From positions 1 to 6,026 of the forward strand of contig JAMWZF010000194.1 in assembly GCA_024304875.1 (NCBI GenBank): a DNA stretch of 6,026 bases. The letters run 5' to 3'. Both the position numbers and the translations under genes were made by a program. Origin of the DNA: Paracoccaceae bacterium. GTDB lineage: Bacteria; Pseudomonadota; Alphaproteobacteria; Rhodobacterales; Rhodobacteraceae. The notes beneath the pieces are model-generated. The model was not told where the DNA came from, ran no database searches, and saw only the letters and a program-made list of their open reading frames with translations. The stretch's first letter is position 1, and each line of letters opens with the position of its first letter. Below, in pieces: positions 4,913 through 6,026 of this stretch.

Positions 4913-6026
4913 TCAGTCGCCCATCCCCATGTCCCAGCCGAGGTGGCGGGCCACGGTGAAGATGTCCTTGTCGCCCCGGCCGCACATGTTCATGCAGATG
5001 ATGTGGTCCGCGGGCAGCTCGGGCGCGATCTTCATGACATGGGCCAGCGCGTGCGACGGCTCCAGCGCCGGGATGATGCCTTCCGTCTCGCAGGACAGCT
5101 GGAAGGCCTCCAGCGCCTCCTTGTCGGTGATCGACACGTACTCGGCGCGGCCGATGTCGTGCAGCCAGGAATGCTCGGGCCCGATGCCGGGGTAATCGAG
5201 ACCGGCCGAAATCGAGAACCCTTCGAGGATCTGCCCGTCATCGTCCTGAAGCAGGTAGGTCCGGTTGCCGTGCAGCACGCCGGGGCGCCCGCCGGTGAGC
5301 GAGGCGCAATGCTCCATCTTGTCGTTCACGCCCTTGCCGCCGGCCTCGACGCCGATGATGCGGACCTCCTTGTCGTCGAGGAAGGGGTAGAACAGCCCCA
5401 TGGCGTTCGACCCGCCGCCGATCGCGGCGATGATCGTGTCGGGGTTCCGGCCCTCGGCGGCCATCATCTGCTCCTTGGCTTCCTTTCCGATGATCGACTG
5501 GAAGTCGCGGACCATCGCCGGATAGGGGTGCGGGCCGGCGACGGTGCCGATGCAGTAGAAGGTGTCGCGCACGTTGGTCACCCAGTCCCGCAGGGCGTCG
5601 TTCATCGCATCCTTGAGCGTGCCGCGTCCGCTCGTCACCGGGATCACCTCGGCCCCGAGAAGCTTCATGCGGAACACGTTCGGCTTCTGCCGCTCGACGT
5701 CGTGGGCGCCCATGTAGACGACGCACTTCAGCCCGAACTTGGCGCAGACGGTGGCGGTGGCGACGCCGTGCTGGCCGGCGCCCGTTTCCGCGATGATCCG
5801 GGTCTTGCCCATCCGGCGGGCGAGGATGATCTGGCCGAGCACGTTGTTGATCTTGTGCGCGCCGGTGTGGTTCAGCTCGTCGCGCTTGAAGTAGATCTTC
5901 GCGCCGCCGAGATGCTCGGTCAGGCGCTCCGCAAAATAGAGCGGTGACGGACGGCCCGTGTAGTGCGTGTTGAGATGCCCGATCTCGGCCCAGAAGCTCT
6001 CGTCCGTCTTCGCTTTCGCCCATTCC
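4913..6026 (-). CDS. trpB: Tryptophan synthase beta chain (N-terminus outside window)
   Basis: TrpB is the PLP-dependent beta subunit of tryptophan synthase; it condenses indole with L-serine to give L-tryptophan in the cytoplasm, working with TrpA as an alpha2-beta2 complex. The 370 residues present include GRPSPLYFAERL, the PLP-lysine motif HTGAHKINNVLGQ (Lys at visible residue 58, matching E. coli Lys87), AETGAGQHGVATAT, GPHPYP, the PLP-phosphate loop GGGSNAMG, SISAGLDYPGIGPEH, and the C-terminal SHALAH and GRGDKDIFTV. The reading frame is open to the right edge (first full codon at 6025), so about 30-40 N-terminal residues are missing. All key catalytic segments inside the window are intact. 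The stop is TGA at 4915-4913, and a terminator follows it. The gene before it, often trpF in alphaproteobacteria, is outside the window. Confidence 0.97.
   Translation of the reverse strand, partial: EWAKAKTDESFWAEIGHLNTHYTGRPSPLYFAERLTEHLGGAKIYFKRDELNHTGAHKINNVLGQIILARRMGKTRIIAETGAGQHGVATATVCAKFGLKCVVYMGAHDVERQKPNVFRMKLLGAEVIPVTSGRGTLKDAMNDALRDWVTNVRDTFYCIGTVAGPHPYPAMVRDFQSIIGKEAKEQMMAAEGRNPDTIIAAIGGGSNAMGLFYPFLDDKEVRIIGVEAGGKGVNDKMEHCASLTGGRPGVLHGNRTYLLQDDDGQILEGFSISAGLDYPGIGPEHSWLHDIGRAEYVSITDKEALEAFQLSCETEGIIPALEPSHALAHVMKIAPELPADHIICMNMCGRGDKDIFTVARHLGWDMGMGD

Overview
The window is GC-rich, densely coding bacterial chromosome. Its proteins (an alphaproteobacterial-type TrpB, Pth, DUF2332 and DUF2237 proteins, an inositol-monophosphatase-family enzyme) suggest an alphaproteobacterium, most likely Rhodobacterales (Roseobacter/Rhodobacter-like). 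That placement is a judgement from protein style and gene content, not from a search. I see no mobile elements, CRISPR array, tRNA or rRNA.

Layout. Positions 1-698 (minus) hold an inositol-monophosphatase-family phosphatase whose C-terminal end runs off the left edge. A divergent intergenic region of about 96 bp separates it from a plus-strand housekeeping group: pth (795-1478), a DUF2332 protein whose GTG start overlaps the pth stop (1475-2497), and a small Cys-rich DUF2237 protein (2542-2928). The DUF2237 gene converges with, and overlaps by 28 bp, a minus-strand gene (2901-3431) for a membrane-anchored LuxR-type HTH regulator. Upstream of that regulator, on the same strand, lie two paralogous small secreted PepSY-like proteins (3490-3927 and 4029-4541), each ending in an extreme poly-Asp/Glu tail. 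An intrinsic terminator lies between the two. A 371-bp non-coding stretch (4542-4912) holds a perfect 9+9 bp inverted repeat and the terminator of trpB. The minus-strand trpB (4913-6026) is cut by the right edge and lacks its N-terminus.

The most distinctive part is 2901-4700. It combines two exported PepSY-like proteins carrying polyanionic C-terminal tails (about 36 and 69 acidic residues) with a two-helix membrane-anchored HTH regulator and an operator-like palindrome upstream. My working inference is an envelope-sensing or cation-binding module in which the acidic proteins act in the periplasm and the regulator reads the state of the membrane or periplasm. Nothing in the sequence proves that the three genes work together. 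The rest of the window is ordinary housekeeping: translation quality control (Pth), tryptophan synthesis (TrpB), and conserved proteins of unknown function.
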